Shown here: positions 31,198 through 40,677 of the stretch, one piece after another
Numbering within the stretch: position 1 is the stretch's first letter
Layout of the letters: each line of letters begins with the position of its first letter
NCBI RefSeq assembly: GCF_002811875.1
Contig: NZ_NPDZ01000005.1
Location: forward strand, 62,001-126,000
Direction: 5' to 3'
Source: Leptospira perolatii
Lineage (GTDB): Bacteria; Spirochaetota; Leptospiria; Leptospirales; Leptospiraceae
Length of the DNA: 64,000 nt
The notes under the pieces: generated by a model
Seen by the model: only the letters and a program-made list of their open reading frames with translations
Databases searched by the model: none
Told to the model about the DNA's origin: nothing
Made by a program: the position numbers and the translations under genes

Positions 31198-32289
31198 TTA
31201 ATCTTTTTTTTCCCTGGAATTGGAATAAGAATCAAAGAATCTTTTTCCACCTTTAAAAGAATACACGGATCCATAAGAACTTTTTAATAAACTCACTGCC
31301 CTTTTGGAACGAACTCCGGTCGCGCATATCGCAACGATGGTCGAGTCTTTAGGAAAAGAAGGTCTTGTCCCGGCCTCAATCTGAGAGAGAGGCAGAGAAC
31401 AGGAGCCCGAGATCGGCTCCGCGAACTGTTCGTCTTCTTCTCTTACATCTACCAAAAATGTTGGTTCTGATTTGCTAAGTGTAGAATATTCAAAAAACGT
31501 GATCTCTTCAGGATTGAGCTGCTTCATTTCAAACAGATTCTTTGATTTGTCAGAACAAATAGTACACTTTACATTTGGCTGGATTTTCGTTTCGTACAAA
31601 ACAGGAGAGTCCCAATCAAGTTGGAACAATTTGCCTTCTATATTTTCACTCTGAGACAATAGGGATCGGATTGCAAAAGAAGCCTGCTGCATTCCGGCCA
31701 ATCCGGTAATGATTCCGAGTACGCCGCCGTCTTCGCAGCTCATCAAGCTCGCAGAGTTTTCTAGATTCGGATACAGGCAGCGATAACAAGGTTTTCCTTT
31801 TCCAGAAAATAGGGCAATTTGCGCGCTAATTCTAAAAACCGAAGCGAATACGAAAGGTTTTCCTGCTTTCACACAAAGATCGTTGGCGGCCATTTTGGAA
31901 GAAAGCGAATCAGTGCAATCTAATACAACATCCCATTCTTTTAAAAAGTCGGAACCGATTTCCTCTGTAAATGGAAACTCGAATGATTTAATTTCGATTT
32001 CTGGGGTTCTGTTTTTTAAAAAATCAGAAGTTACTTGCGCTTTTCTTTTTCCTAAATCTGCAAGTGAGTAAATCGGTTGGCGATGCAAATTGCTCATTTC
32101 CACCGTATCGAAGTCCATAACTCCGATTTTACCGACTCCAGAATTCGCAAGATACATAACTGCAGGGGTTCCCAATCCGCCTAGACCGATGACTAATGCT
32201 GAAGAACTCAGCAACTTCTCCTGTCCTTTTTCACCAAAAGAGGGAAGTCGGATCTGTCTGGCAAAGTAGGACTTCCTAGTTTCATCCAT
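31198..32289 (-). CDS. moeB: MoeB/ThiF-type adenylyltransferase with C-terminal rhodanese
   Basis: The 363-residue protein combines an E1-like adenylyltransferase (residues 1-260) and a rhodanese domain (about 270-363). The first shows VIGLGGLGTPAVMYLANSGVGK as the dinucleotide-binding loop (cut to its core here), DFDTVEMSNLHRQ, and a CxxC zinc pair in CTICSD. The rhodanese active-site Cys lies in CATGVRS. Such MoeB-rhodanese (MoeZ-like) proteins activate the C-terminal glycine of MoaD by adenylation and may supply its sulfur. The gene diverges from moaA across 88 bp if the moaA start at 32378 is correct. Role in the cofactor pathway is supported by moaA, moaD, moaE and mobA next door. Confidence 0.9.
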   Translation of the reverse strand: MDETRKSYFARQIRLPSFGEKGQEKLLSSSALVIGLGGLGTPAVMYLANSGVGKIGVMDFDTVEMSNLHRQPIYSLADLGKRKAQVTSDFLKNRTPEIEIKSFEFPFTEEIGSDFLKEWDVVLDCTDSLSSKMAANDLCVKAGKPFVFASVFRISAQIALFSGKGKPCYRCLYPNLENSASLMSCEDGGVLGIITGLAGMQQASFAIRSLLSQSENIEGKLFQLDWDSPVLYETKIQPNVKCTICSDKSKNLFEMKQLNPEEITFFEYSTLSKSEPTFLVDVREEDEQFAEPISGSCSLPLSQIEAGTRPSFPKDSTIVAICATGVRSKRAVSLLKSSYGSVYSFKGGKRFFDSYSNSREKKD

Positions 32290-32377
32290 AATGATGTTTT
32301 ATCGCCTAGTAAGTCTTCTGCAACTCATTCTTTTTTTCATTTTCAGTACTCACTCTTGTGATAACCTAGACATACAA

Positions 32378-33388
32378 ATGGAAGAAAGGCAAACACTGAG
32401 TCCGGGGAGCACCCGCGCCGGAACCGCAAATTTGCAGGCATTTCCTAGAAAATTCGAAGTGCTCAGAATCAGTGTCACTTCGACATGCGGGTTTGGATGT
32501 GTATATTGCGCACCGGGAACCTCAAGTGAAGATCCTTCGGCTCTAAATACATTCAGAGAATCACACTCTGCGCATTTATCCTTGGATCTGCTCAGAAGAA
32601 ATCTTACAATACTTACTTCTAAATTGAATATCAAGGAAGTCCACCTTACCGGTGGAGAACCTACAAATCATAAGCAACTTCCGGAGATCGTAAGCCTTGT
32701 CAAAGAGCTTGGAGTTCCAGAGGTCGCTCTGACTAGCAACGGATTTTTTCCAGAACCTTTGCTTTCCAAGTTACAGGCCGCAGGTTTGGATCGAATGAAT
32801 TTTTCTGTGGATTCATTATCTCAGGAAGGATTCCAAAGAATCAGCGGAAAAAAATTACCCGTCCACAAACTCATAGAGAAAGTCGAGCAAGCAATTTCCC
32901 TGAAAATGAATGTGAAAGTGAATTGCACAGTTCTCAGGGGATATAACGAAGACCAAGTAGTTCCATTGTTAAAATGGACCGGAGACAGAGGAGTTCCGAT
33001 TCGTTATTTGGAGTTAATGAGGATGGGCCCCTTGTTTTCTAGACACCAAGAACTTTTTTATTCCGCTCTCGAGATACGAGATCAGATCGGACACGAATTT
33101 AACTTCGAGGCAGAGGATACTCCATTAGAGTCCACCGCGAAATATTATAGGACAACAGAAGGCTATCGATTCGGAATCATAGGAAATCATACCGAACCGT
33201 TTTGCGAAGGCTGCAACCGATTGAGGATGGACGTAAAAGGAAATATCTACGGTTGCTTGAGCGATACCACTTCTTATTCTCTTTCGGAAAACGAAGAACA
33301 AGTGGAAGAATCCCTAAGATTGGCAATGATGAGTAAAAAAAATCAGTTTACCGGAAGTGAACTTTCGATGAAATATATCGGCGGTTGA
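32378..33388 (+). CDS. moaA: GTP 3',8-cyclase MoaA
   Basis: MoaA is a radical SAM enzyme with two [4Fe-4S] clusters that converts GTP to the cyclic pyranopterin precursor together with MoaC. The 336-residue product shows the SAM-cluster motif CGFGCVYC and a C-terminal second cluster CEGCNRLRMD plus a later Cys. It ends in the GG terminus (KYIGG). ATG 32378 is chosen. The frame is open to ATG 32291, but the longer form would begin with a hydrophobic stretch and leave only one base to the moeB start. The gene begins a moaA-moaD-moaE-mobA operon. A moaC gene is not in the window. Confidence 0.93.
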   Translation: MEERQTLSPGSTRAGTANLQAFPRKFEVLRISVTSTCGFGCVYCAPGTSSEDPSALNTFRESHSAHLSLDLLRRNLTILTSKLNIKEVHLTGGEPTNHKQLPEIVSLVKELGVPEVALTSNGFFPEPLLSKLQAAGLDRMNFSVDSLSQEGFQRISGKKLPVHKLIEKVEQAISLKMNVKVNCTVLRGYNEDQVVPLLKWTGDRGVPIRYLELMRMGPLFSRHQELFYSALEIRDQIGHEFNFEAEDTPLESTAKYYRTTEGYRFGIIGNHTEPFCEGCNRLRMDVKGNIYGCLSDTTSYSLSENEEQVEESLRLAMMSKKNQFTGSELSMKYIGG

Positions 33389-33390
33389 AA

Positions 33391-33633
33391 ATGAATATTA
33401 CCTTATTATGTTTTGCTGCATTAAAGGACTTCTTTCCTGCTTCTGAAAATTTGCACTTGGATAAAATTGGAACAGTAGCCGATCTGAAGGAATTCCTACA
33501 AAGTAAAGAGCCAAAAGCAGCTGAACTGCTCGAAGTAAGCAGATTTGCAGTGAACCAGTCCATCGTGAACGAACAAGATCTTTTGGTCGACGGATCTGTG
33601 GTGGCCGTGCTGCCACCTTCCAGCGGAGGTTGA
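33391..33633 (+). CDS. moaD: Molybdopterin synthase small subunit MoaD
   Basis: MoaD is an 80-residue ubiquitin-like sulfur carrier that ends in Gly-Gly, as it does here (PPSSGG). The C-terminal glycine is thiocarboxylated and supplies dithiolene sulfur to the pterin. The pattern LLCFAALKDFF at the start and VAVLPPSSGG at the end are standard. It follows moaA after two bases, counted from ATG 33391; a TTG at 33385 is in frame but would overlap the moaA stop. Confidence 0.9.
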   Translation: MNITLLCFAALKDFFPASENLHLDKIGTVADLKEFLQSKEPKAAELLEVSRFAVNQSIVNEQDLLVDGSVVAVLPPSSGG

Positions 33634-33638
33634 TATCT

Positions 33639-34085
33639 ATGCAGGTTCTACCAATACTAAATCATATTCGTACGCAAGCTGTAGAACTTCCGAAAACAGT
33701 TCCGGATATTCCGGAGACAGGAGCCTATCTGGTTTTCACAGGAATCGTTCGGAATGTCAATGAAGGCAAGAAAGTAGCATTCTTAGAATATGAAGCATTT
33801 CCGGAAATGGCCGAAAAGATGATCCGAGAAATTCTCGAGGAAGCGAAATCCAAATGGGATTTATTGTACGCAGATTGCCAACACAGACTCGGAAAGTTGG
33901 AAATCGGAGAACTCGCTGTCGTAGTTACGACAGGATCACTGCACAGAGACGAGTGTTACGCTTCCAATCGTTATATCATAGATAGAGTAAAGCACGAAGT
34001 TCCGATTTGGAAGAAAGAAACCTATACGGATGGATCCACAGCTTGGGCAGTGGGCTGTGTCCATGAACACAAAAAACAAAACTAG
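33639..34085 (+). CDS. moaE: Molybdopterin synthase large subunit MoaE
   Basis: The 148-residue MoaE pairs with MoaD to insert two sulfurs into cyclic pyranopterin monophosphate. The family sequence GAYLVFTGIVRN near the N-terminus, EYEAFPEMAEKMI, and the Arg/His/Lys-rich HRLGKLEIGELAVVV and catalytic WKKETYTDG are present. ATG 33639 has GGAGG nine bases ahead. Its 3' end overlaps mobA by about 22 bases. Confidence 0.93.
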   Translation: MQVLPILNHIRTQAVELPKTVPDIPETGAYLVFTGIVRNVNEGKKVAFLEYEAFPEMAEKMIREILEEAKSKWDLLYADCQHRLGKLEIGELAVVVTTGSLHRDECYASNRYIIDRVKHEVPIWKKETYTDGSTAWAVGCVHEHKKQN

Positions 34086-34704
34086 AACAATCGCACTCAT
34101 TCTTGTGGGAGGATTCTCTTCCAGAATGGGAGAGGACAAATCCTTTCTGCGCGTCCGATCCAATTTCGATTCGAAAACATTTCTGCAGTCTGTTCTGCAA
34201 AGAGTATCATTCTTATGTGAGACAGTTTACATTTCTCTTCGAAAGGAGCAGGTTTCGGATTATCTTTCTGCAATCTCTCCTGAAAATCTGATTTTGGACG
34301 AAGAGCTACCTCTCGAAGGACCCTTGAAAGGGATCTTGAGTACCTATCGTTTCTTAAAAAAGAATGGAACAATGGAATCGATTCTAGTGGTTCCGGTCGA
34401 TATGCCCTTGGTCCGAATTCGTACACTGGAAAGATTGATAAGAGAACAAGTGTCTTCTCAGATTGGAGTGTTTTACAAAACGGAGAATCAATTGGAACCA
34501 CTCTGCGGTCTGTATCATTCTCAAACTCTAGATAACCTATCTCGCCTCCTAGATTCCGGTCGACTCAGTACTTTTTCTCCCAAGGAATTACTGGAAAAGC
34601 TAGGTCCTAGATTGCTCGAACTTCCTGAAAACGAAAAGAAATTCTTTAGAAATGTCAATACCCCTAGTGAGCACCAAAACCTGACTCCTAAAAGTACGGA
34701 TTAG
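34063..34704 (+). CDS. mobA: Molybdenum cofactor guanylyltransferase MobA
   Basis: MobA attaches GMP to molybdopterin, forming the MGD cofactor that DMSO-reductase-superfamily enzymes need. The 213-residue product begins with the nucleotidyltransferase motif LVGGFSSRMGEDKS (GGxSxRMGxDK pattern) and has a VPVDMPLV metal site near residue 107. The start is ATG 34063, overlapping moaE by about 22 bases; ATG 34030 is in frame and longer. Its presence supports a bis-MGD cofactor in the oxidoreductase at 28229. Confidence 0.88.
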   Translation: MNTKNKTRTIALILVGGFSSRMGEDKSFLRVRSNFDSKTFLQSVLQRVSFLCETVYISLRKEQVSDYLSAISPENLILDEELPLEGPLKGILSTYRFLKKNGTMESILVVPVDMPLVRIRTLERLIREQVSSQIGVFYKTENQLEPLCGLYHSQTLDNLSRLLDSGRLSTFSPKELLEKLGPRLLELPENEKKFFRNVNTPSEHQNLTPKSTD

Positions 34705-34800
34705 AGTCTACATCCTATAAAATGGAAAAACATCCAAAGTTCTTTTTAAAAACCGGTTTACAGTCATAAATAGGACAAAAAGATGGTTGGTACCAAGTAC

Positions 34801-34872
<72 letters not shown>

Positions 34873-34911
34873 TTTTCTATTTTATGCGCGCTTCTGCGCT
34901 TTTTCTGACCA

Positions 34912-36267
34912 ATGGAATTCAAGACAAAAAAAAACCAAAACGCATCCGTAGACATTAAGCTCACCTTTGATCAAAGCGATCTGGATAAAGCTTTTGATAA
35001 GGCATATCTTCAAAAACAAAAAGAACTAAAAATTCCGGGCTTTCGACCTGGCAAGGCACCGTTGCCGATGGTAAAGCGTCACTTAGGCGATTCAGTGGCG
35101 AGTGACGCAATTCAAATTCTACTCGTAGACAGTATGAACTCGATCTCTGGAAATTTGGAACACAAGATGGTCAGATTTCCCAAGTTTGAGATCCAAGATT
35201 ATCAACCTGGAAAGACTTTGATTGCGACCGCGGTCTATGATACTGAGCCAGAAGTTAGCTTAGGAAAATATAAGAAAATCAAGATAAAGCTTCCAGAAGT
35301 ACAAGTTGTAGATGACGATCTCCAGGACGAAATCGAGCAGATTCGCAAGCAACTAGCGCGCAAACTTTTGCGCGAACCGGAAGAAGGTGCGGTAGCTGGC
35401 GATATCGTGGATATGGAATTCTTAGTTAAGGAAGAAGGCCAGGAGCCGAAAAGTGCTAAGAACGGATCTTCGGATTATAAATTGGGAGAGTCCAATAATT
35501 TGCCGGGATTTGATGACCATCTCTACGGACTAAAAGTAGGAGAAGAAAAAACCTTCGCTTACACATATCCTGCAGATTATCCGCGGGAAGATCTCGCAGG
35601 AAAAACTTTAGAATTTGACATGAGTCTAAAAGCGATCTACAAACAAGTGTTACCTGAAGTAGACGATGACCTAGCGAACGAATTTGACGGTTCAGAAACA
35701 TTATCCTCTCTTAAAGACAAATTACGCGAAAACCTAAAGAAAAATTATTCTGATGCGGTTAAGAACAAAAAGATGGAAGAGATTTACAAGGAATTGGTTA
35801 CGGATTCCAAATTCATTTTCCCGGAATCTTATTTGAACGAGGAATCGGAACATGTATTCCAGAACATGATCCAAGAATTGCGTTTGCCAAGTATTACAAT
35901 GGAGCAATATGCGGAGATGGCCAAGAAGAGTTTGGAAGAAGTCAAATCCTCCTTCCGAACAATCGCAGAAAACCGACTAAAAGGGTATTTTGCGAGACAA
36001 AAGTTGGCAGCACAGGAGGGGATTATTCTTTCCGATGAGGAGTTTGATCGGGAAATCACCTCTCTTGCCTCAAGATACGGCATGTCGGAAGCCGATTTTA
36101 GGAAAGAGCTAGAAAAAGGAAAACTTCTGGCGAACTACCGGGATACTTTTTTGTCAAAAAAGATAGACGATACGCTCTTCGAGCTTGTAGAAAAGAAATA
36201 CAACGAAAAGATGAGTATCCGTCAACTCAAGGAATTCCTGTCAAATAAGGAAAGTGGAGGAGTATGA
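34912..36267 (+). CDS. tig: Trigger factor, ribosome-associated chaperone
   Basis: Trigger factor binds the ribosome exit tunnel and folds nascent chains. The 451-residue protein has the N-terminal ribosome-binding domain with the family signature [20 protein letters not shown] (about residues 43-62). A PPIase-like middle domain (about 150-240) and a long helical C-terminal chaperone domain follow. Length is normal. The gene heads a cluster with clpP and clpX, the same order seen in many bacteria, and its stop overlaps the clpP start by four bases. Confidence 0.95.
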   Translation: MEFKTKKNQNASVDIKLTFDQSDLDKAFDKAYLQKQKELKIPGFRPGKAPLPMVKRHLGDSVASDAIQILLVDSMNSISGNLEHKMVRFPKFEIQDYQPGKTLIATAVYDTEPEVSLGKYKKIKIKLPEVQVVDDDLQDEIEQIRKQLARKLLREPEEGAVAGDIVDMEFLVKEEGQEPKSAKNGSSDYKLGESNNLPGFDDHLYGLKVGEEKTFAYTYPADYPREDLAGKTLEFDMSLKAIYKQVLPEVDDDLANEFDGSETLSSLKDKLRENLKKNYSDAVKNKKMEEIYKELVTDSKFIFPESYLNEESEHVFQNMIQELRLPSITMEQYAEMAKKSLEEVKSSFRTIAENRLKGYFARQKLAAQEGIILSDEEFDREITSLASRYGMSEADFRKELEKGKLLANYRDTFLSKKIDDTLFELVEKKYNEKMSIRQLKEFLSNKESGGV

Positions 36268-36857
36268 GCGTAATTCCAGTCGTCATTGAGCAAACGGGAC
36301 GAGGTGAAAGATCCTACGATATTTATTCTCGTCTTTTAAAAGATCGGATCATTTTTTTAGGAAATCCAATCTCTGACGAGTACGCGAATGTTGTCATCGC
36401 TCAGCTTCTGTTTCTGGACGCTGAAAATCCGGATCGAGATATTTATCTTTATATCAATTCTCCCGGCGGTTATGTGACTGCGGGGCTTGCAATTTATGAT
36501 ACAATGCAGTATATTAAGGCGGATGTTCGGACTCTGTGCGTCGGGCAAGCTTCCTCTATGGCTGCGTTATTATTAGCTGGTGGTGCAAAAGGTAAGAGAT
36601 CTGCGCTTCCACACTCCAGAATCATGATGCACCAACCAATGGGCGGGGCGACGGGACAGGCTTCGGATATAGCGATCCAGGCAAAAGAAGTATTGAAGTT
36701 GAAGGAATCCTTAAACGGACTCTATCAAAAGCATACCGGTAAGTCCGTGGACCAGATTCAAAAGGACACGGAGAGGGATCTGTACATGACTGCAGACCAA
36801 GCCAAGGAATATGGCATTATCGATAACGTAATTTCTATCGATCGCAAAAAGGATTAA
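36264..36857 (+). CDS. clpP: ATP-dependent Clp protease proteolytic subunit
   Basis: ClpP is a serine peptidase forming a 14-mer chamber fed by Clp ATPases. The 197-residue product has the catalytic Ser in [14 protein letters not shown] (about residue 98) and His in [10 protein letters not shown] (about 123). Asp is later in the sequence, around residue 172. The [20 protein letters not shown] stretch is typical. It overlaps tig by four bases and precedes clpX by 18 bases, consistent with a tig-clpP-clpX operon. Leptospira has more than one ClpP, so this may not be the only copy. Confidence 0.95.
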   Translation: MSVIPVVIEQTGRGERSYDIYSRLLKDRIIFLGNPISDEYANVVIAQLLFLDAENPDRDIYLYINSPGGYVTAGLAIYDTMQYIKADVRTLCVGQASSMAALLLAGGAKGKRSALPHSRIMMHQPMGGATGQASDIAIQAKEVLKLKESLNGLYQKHTGKSVDQIQKDTERDLYMTADQAKEYGIIDNVISIDRKKD

Positions 36858-36875
36858 TTCAGTAGGATTAGAATC

Positions 36876-38147
36876 GTGGCAAAGAAACCGACCGGAACCA
36901 GTAGCAAACAAAAGCTTTTCTGTTCTTTTTGTGGAAAAGAACAAGATTCAGTAAAAAGACTAGTGGCCGGTCCCGGAGTCTATATTTGCGACGAATGTAT
37001 TTCTCTCTGTAACGAGATCATCGCAGAAGAGCCTGAGCAGGATAAAGAACGCACAGAGCTTTTGGGAGAGGTCCCGAATCCCGCTGCGATCAAGACAATC
37101 CTAGACCAATATGTAATCGGTCAGGACCACGCAAAAAAAGCTCTCTCGGTAGCAGTTTACAACCACTACAAGAGAATTTCACTCAAAGATAAGAAGTCCG
37201 ATATTGAATTAGAGAAATCGAATATATTATTGATTGGTCCTACCGGTTCAGGGAAAACCTTATTGGCTCAAACCTTAGCTAGGATCATTCGAGTTCCCTT
37301 TGCGATCGTGGATGCCACTGCTTTGACAGAGGCCGGCTATGTAGGAGAAGATGTAGAAAACATTATCCTAAAGCTCATCCAGAACGCGGACAACGATATC
37401 AAGAAAGCAGAAATCGGAATCATCTATATTGACGAAGTGGATAAGATCGCTCGCAAATCGGATAGTGCTTCTATCACTAGAGACGTGAGCGGAGAAGGAG
37501 TGCAGCAGGCTCTCCTGAAAATTATAGAAGGAACCGTCGCAAATGTGCCTCCTCAAGGAGGAAGAAAACATCCGCATCAGGAATATTTGCAGGTAGATAC
37601 CAAGAATATACTGTTTATTTTAGGCGGAGCTTTTGTGGACCTGGAAAATATCATCAAGACTAGAACCGGTGTAAAGACCATCGGATTCGGCTCAGATGAA
37701 AAAGAGACAAAGGTTCTGAGGGCGGATTCCAAGGGAGCATTACTTTCTCAAGTGATCCCGGAAGATTTAATGAAGTTTGGACTGATTCCTGAGTTCATCG
37801 GCCGTATGCCTGTGATCGCTACTTTGCAAGATTTGGATGTGGATATACTCAAGCGAATCTTCCGAGAGCCTAAGAATTCCATTTTGCGTCAGTATGCAAA
37901 AATGCTAGAGATGGAAAATGTAAAACTTACGTTCGAAGAGCCTGCCATAGACAGGATCGCGCAACTTGCAATTGAAAGAGAGTCAGGTGCAAGAGGACTT
38001 CGTGCGATCGTGGAAAACCTGATGCTGGATCTTATGTTCGAAATTCCATCTCGGAAAGACGTAGAAGAGGTTGTGATTACAGAAGATTCCGTTAATGGAA
38101 TCAAGCCTCCGAAGTTGATCCTGAAGAAAGAGCCTAAGATCGCTTAA
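36876..38147 (+). CDS. clpX: ClpX ATPase, Clp protease specificity subunit
   Basis: ClpX unfolds substrates and feeds them to ClpP. The 423-residue protein has the N-terminal C4 zinc finger (CSFCGKEQ and CDECISLC), Walker A GPTGSGKT, Walker [11 protein letters not shown], sensor and pore motifs (AGYVGEDVE). The IGF-type loop that contacts ClpP appears as [10 protein letters not shown] near residue 270. The start is a GTG at 36876 with AGGATT ahead, giving the zinc finger at the correct distance. It is cotranscribed with tig and clpP. Confidence 0.95.
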   Translation: MAKKPTGTSSKQKLFCSFCGKEQDSVKRLVAGPGVYICDECISLCNEIIAEEPEQDKERTELLGEVPNPAAIKTILDQYVIGQDHAKKALSVAVYNHYKRISLKDKKSDIELEKSNILLIGPTGSGKTLLAQTLARIIRVPFAIVDATALTEAGYVGEDVENIILKLIQNADNDIKKAEIGIIYIDEVDKIARKSDSASITRDVSGEGVQQALLKIIEGTVANVPPQGGRKHPHQEYLQVDTKNILFILGGAFVDLENIIKTRTGVKTIGFGSDEKETKVLRADSKGALLSQVIPEDLMKFGLIPEFIGRMPVIATLQDLDVDILKRIFREPKNSILRQYAKMLEMENVKLTFEEPAIDRIAQLAIERESGARGLRAIVENLMLDLMFEIPSRKDVEEVVITEDSVNGIKPPKLILKKEPKIA

Positions 38148-38154
38148 TTATTTT

Positions 38155-39258
38155 TCAAGAGTTCCGCACTCTTTGTACACAAAGAATTGCGGCTTTAGAC
38201 ATTTCAGACCTGCCGACTTCGGACTCTAGGCATCTCGCCAAGTCTAGTACGACTTCTCTAGAATTCTTGTAATCTTTTCCTTCGGACCAGGTTTTTATTT
38301 TTTGCAGAGAGATCGCAATGTTATTGTTCCAAATTTCAGGTACTCGATCGCTCACGAGGATAAAATACTCGTTCGGCTTGAGGTTTAATTTTCGGATTTC
38401 CTTTCCCGCAGACTGAAAGTCATAGAACCTGTGCTTAGATACTTCTTGTTCCGAAATCCTGGCATTCTTATAAATCAGGATCGGAGTCTCTTGGTACTGC
38501 AAATATCCTAATTCTCCGTTTCTTGTTTCCAGATAAAATAGCGTCAGGTTCAAACCGGAAATCGGTGTGGAACGAATCGATCGATCCAACTTGTAGACCA
38601 AGTCTTCTCCTCTGACTCCGGTCATTTCCTGAGCTAAAGAAACCATCCCTTCGATTCGTGCTTTCAAGCCTGCTTCTATATAACCTGAGTTCGGAAATCC
38701 TGCGAGAATTCCCATACAACCATCAGCGGTCGGAATGATATTCGCATAATCAGTCTCTCCGTTTTCGGAGGATCTAGGAAATACAGTAATATCCAGATTT
38801 CTAATTTTATGAAGTTTAATTTTGAAGAATAGAGACTGGAGTTTGTTCGCGTACTCTTTTTCCTGGTGCAATTTGGATTCTGTTTGCTCGGATACTTCTT
38901 CTTCGCTTCTTTGAAACAAGGCGAGACGAAAGCTTCTCGATAATTCGCCGATTTCGTCATTTCCACCGGTAATCCCGAATTCTTCTTCTGGATCTTGTTC
39001 TGCACTCCAAGCGCGGAAGAGATGAGCCAATGATTTTAAAGATCGGTAAATTAGATTTACAAAATAAAATGTAAGACCGCCTAACAAAATAGAAAATGCA
39101 AAACCGGCGAGTAATCGTATCCACAAAAATTTTCGAAATTCGATTCGATTTACGTCTCCTAAAAATAGATCGTCTATCAGCACGAATACGAGAAAGAAAG
39201 AAAAGGATGCCGTAAAGATCGCTAAGGCTAGTTTATATTTAGGATGCAGTTGAAACAA
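38155..39258 (-). CDS. Membrane HAMP protein with degenerate PP2C/SpoIIE-like domain
   Basis: The 367-residue protein has two N-terminal transmembrane helices (about residues 8-28 and 48-70), a HAMP-like linker (about 70-125, with the DEIGELSRSFR stretch) and a C-terminal domain of the SpoIIE/PP2C type. The phosphatase signature, normally GDVSGHG, reads AGFPNSGYIEAG, so the metal-binding Asp is lost. The motif near VSDRVPEIWNN (usually TDGVTE) keeps one Asp. A pseudo-phosphatase or partner-switching role is inferred; it could still have weak activity. It starts four bases after the tatC stop, in the same leftward direction, and converges with clpX across seven bases. Confidence 0.72.
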   Translation of the reverse strand: MFQLHPKYKLALAIFTASFSFFLVFVLIDDLFLGDVNRIEFRKFLWIRLLAGFAFSILLGGLTFYFVNLIYRSLKSLAHLFRAWSAEQDPEEEFGITGGNDEIGELSRSFRLALFQRSEEEVSEQTESKLHQEKEYANKLQSLFFKIKLHKIRNLDITVFPRSSENGETDYANIIPTADGCMGILAGFPNSGYIEAGLKARIEGMVSLAQEMTGVRGEDLVYKLDRSIRSTPISGLNLTLFYLETRNGELGYLQYQETPILIYKNARISEQEVSKHRFYDFQSAGKEIRKLNLKPNEYFILVSDRVPEIWNNNIAISLQKIKTWSEGKDYKNSREVVLDLARCLESEVGRSEMSKAAILCVQRVRNS

Positions 39259-39262
39259 CGGA

Positions 39263-40063
39263 TTACCTTCGTTCTACTACTTTCATCAAAATTAACGAGA
39301 TAGCGAATAGAAAAATTAAAGGTATAAATAGCATCATCATCGACATCACATCTGGACCGGGAGAGAGTGCGGCTGAAGCAACTGCAAGTCCCATTAATGC
39401 TTCTCTCCAATGTGCAATCAAAAACGACGACTTTAAGATTCCTATTGCGCCGAGTAAAACAAGTACAACCGGTAGCTGAAAGGCCAATCCGAATATTAGG
39501 TGAATGTTAAAAAATACATCATAATATTCGTCGATCGGTAACTTTGTTTCTATGTCCAAGGGTCTCAACGCCACCAGGAAGATTCTCAAAAGATTCTCAA
39601 AAGCTTGAGTCCAGCAAAGCCAAATACCTAACCAGAATAAGGCGGTCGAGAATAGAATGAGTACCTTTCCTAGCTTTTCTGTTTTTGGTTCGAATGCCGG
39701 AGAAACGAATCCCCAAAGATAATACAGTGTAAAAGGAAAACTAAACAGAACGGACAACATAAAGCTGGTCCTTAGATAGACCATGAATGGAGCCATTAAC
39801 TTGATTTGGTAGAATGTAGCGTTTGGTCCGAGTACGTTTTTGTAGGGTTTAGAGAAAATCTTGTGAACCTCTTCTCCGAAAAACAGAGAAGCCACGAAAA
39901 ATATGGAGAATACGATCAACGTCCGTATTAGCGCCATCCGCAAATCCTCGAGATGCTCTCCCAAGGTCATGAATTTTTCTCTATCGTTGGATGGCACTGC
40001 TTCTGGTGCCGGGGAAGGTGTATTTACGGAAAGGACTTTCGGCTTAGTTTTTTTTACTGCCAT
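39263..40063 (-). CDS. tatC: Sec-independent protein translocase TatC
   Basis: TatC is the multi-spanning receptor of the twin-arginine pathway, recognising folded, RR-signal preproteins. The 266-residue product has six transmembrane helices and the conserved opening [13 protein letters not shown] (about residues 33-45). The [24 protein letters not shown] region is present, cut here to its family core. It lies 79 bases downstream of tatA. No tatB is seen; many Gram-negatives use a TatA that does both jobs. The N-terminal extension of about 25 residues is Pro/Lys-rich and non-conserved. Confidence 0.92.
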   Translation of the reverse strand: MAVKKTKPKVLSVNTPSPAPEAVPSNDREKFMTLGEHLEDLRMALIRTLIVFSIFFVASLFFGEEVHKIFSKPYKNVLGPNATFYQIKLMAPFMVYLRTSFMLSVLFSFPFTLYYLWGFVSPAFEPKTEKLGKVLILFSTALFWLGIWLCWTQAFENLLRIFLVALRPLDIETKLPIDEYYDVFFNIHLIFGLAFQLPVVLVLLGAIGILKSSFLIAHWREALMGLAVASAALSPGPDVMSMMMLFIPLIFLFAISLILMKVVERR

Positions 40064-40142
40064 TCTGTAGAGTAAGAATGTCCGCTCTTAAAATGCTTCG
40101 TTTATAATGGTTTTATGAAGTAGATTTCGGCAATTCCGCAGA

Positions 40143-40376
40143 TCAGGCCGATTTTTTGCCTTTCGACTTTTTCGTAGGTTCCGGTTCTTTTTCCGTTAGT
40201 TTTGGAGGCTGATCGTCCGGTTCGCCCGAAATCGACTTACGAAAAGAGCGAATTCCGTCTCCTAAATCCTTTGCGAGAGAGGGAAGACGCTTGCCTCCAA
40301 AAAGCAGGAGAGCTAAAAACAGAATAATGACGATTTCCGGCCATCCCAGGTTCACAAATGCCAGTGGTGAGTACAT
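40143..40376 (-). CDS. tatA: Sec-independent protein translocase TatA/E
   Basis: The 77-residue protein has one N-terminal membrane helix (WPEIVIILFLALLLFG) followed by the amphipathic helix KRLPSLAKDLGDGIRSFRKS and a charged tail. The G-W-P-E start and the FGGKRLP hinge are typical of TatA. It oligomerises to open the Tat pore. The ATG at 40376 has GGAGGATC upstream. It precedes tatC in the same leftward unit. Confidence 0.92.
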   Translation of the reverse strand: MYSPLAFVNLGWPEIVIILFLALLLFGGKRLPSLAKDLGDGIRSFRKSISGEPDDQPPKLTEKEPEPTKKSKGKKSA

Positions 40377-40499
40377 TCGAAGATCCTCCTTTGTTAGGAT
40401 TTCCGGTCCTTTTTATCTGTCAAATAGATAGTAGGTAAATACCGATAATTCTAAGGGAGTCCCTTTCGAGCGAAATAAGGACTAAGTCAGAGAGCAAAA

Positions 40500-40673
40500 A
40501 TGAGAGTAGAACCAGGCCCGTTAGAGGCAGTTTACGCGGTTCCGGTTGTGATGCCGCAAGGATCCGAACCGACCATCGAAAATCCCGAACATTCTACAAG
40601 GGAAGAAGAGTCGGTCCACTCTGACTATATGTACGCTCTATCCACGGGAAGCCTTATCAATATTCAGGTATGA
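40500..40673 (+). CDS. 57-residue protein of unknown function
   Basis: A small frame starts at ATG 40500 and ends with TGA at 40671-40673, four bases before the ATG of the next gene. The product starts [20 protein letters not shown] and ends [13 protein letters not shown], with an acidic middle. It has no signal peptide, membrane segment or family I recognise. The start is preceded by AGAG. Tight spacing to the next rightward gene and steady codon texture favour a real coding gene in the same unit. Confidence 0.5.
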   Translation: MRVEPGPLEAVYAVPVVMPQGSEPTIENPEHSTREEESVHSDYMYALSTGSLINIQV

Positions 40674-40677
40674 TGGA

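Noticed and set aside
32291..32377. 29-residue N-terminal extension of moaA resembling a signal peptide
   Set aside because: MoaA is cytoplasmic, and this start would leave only one base to the moeB start. The divergent promoter region needs space, so ATG 32378 is preferred.
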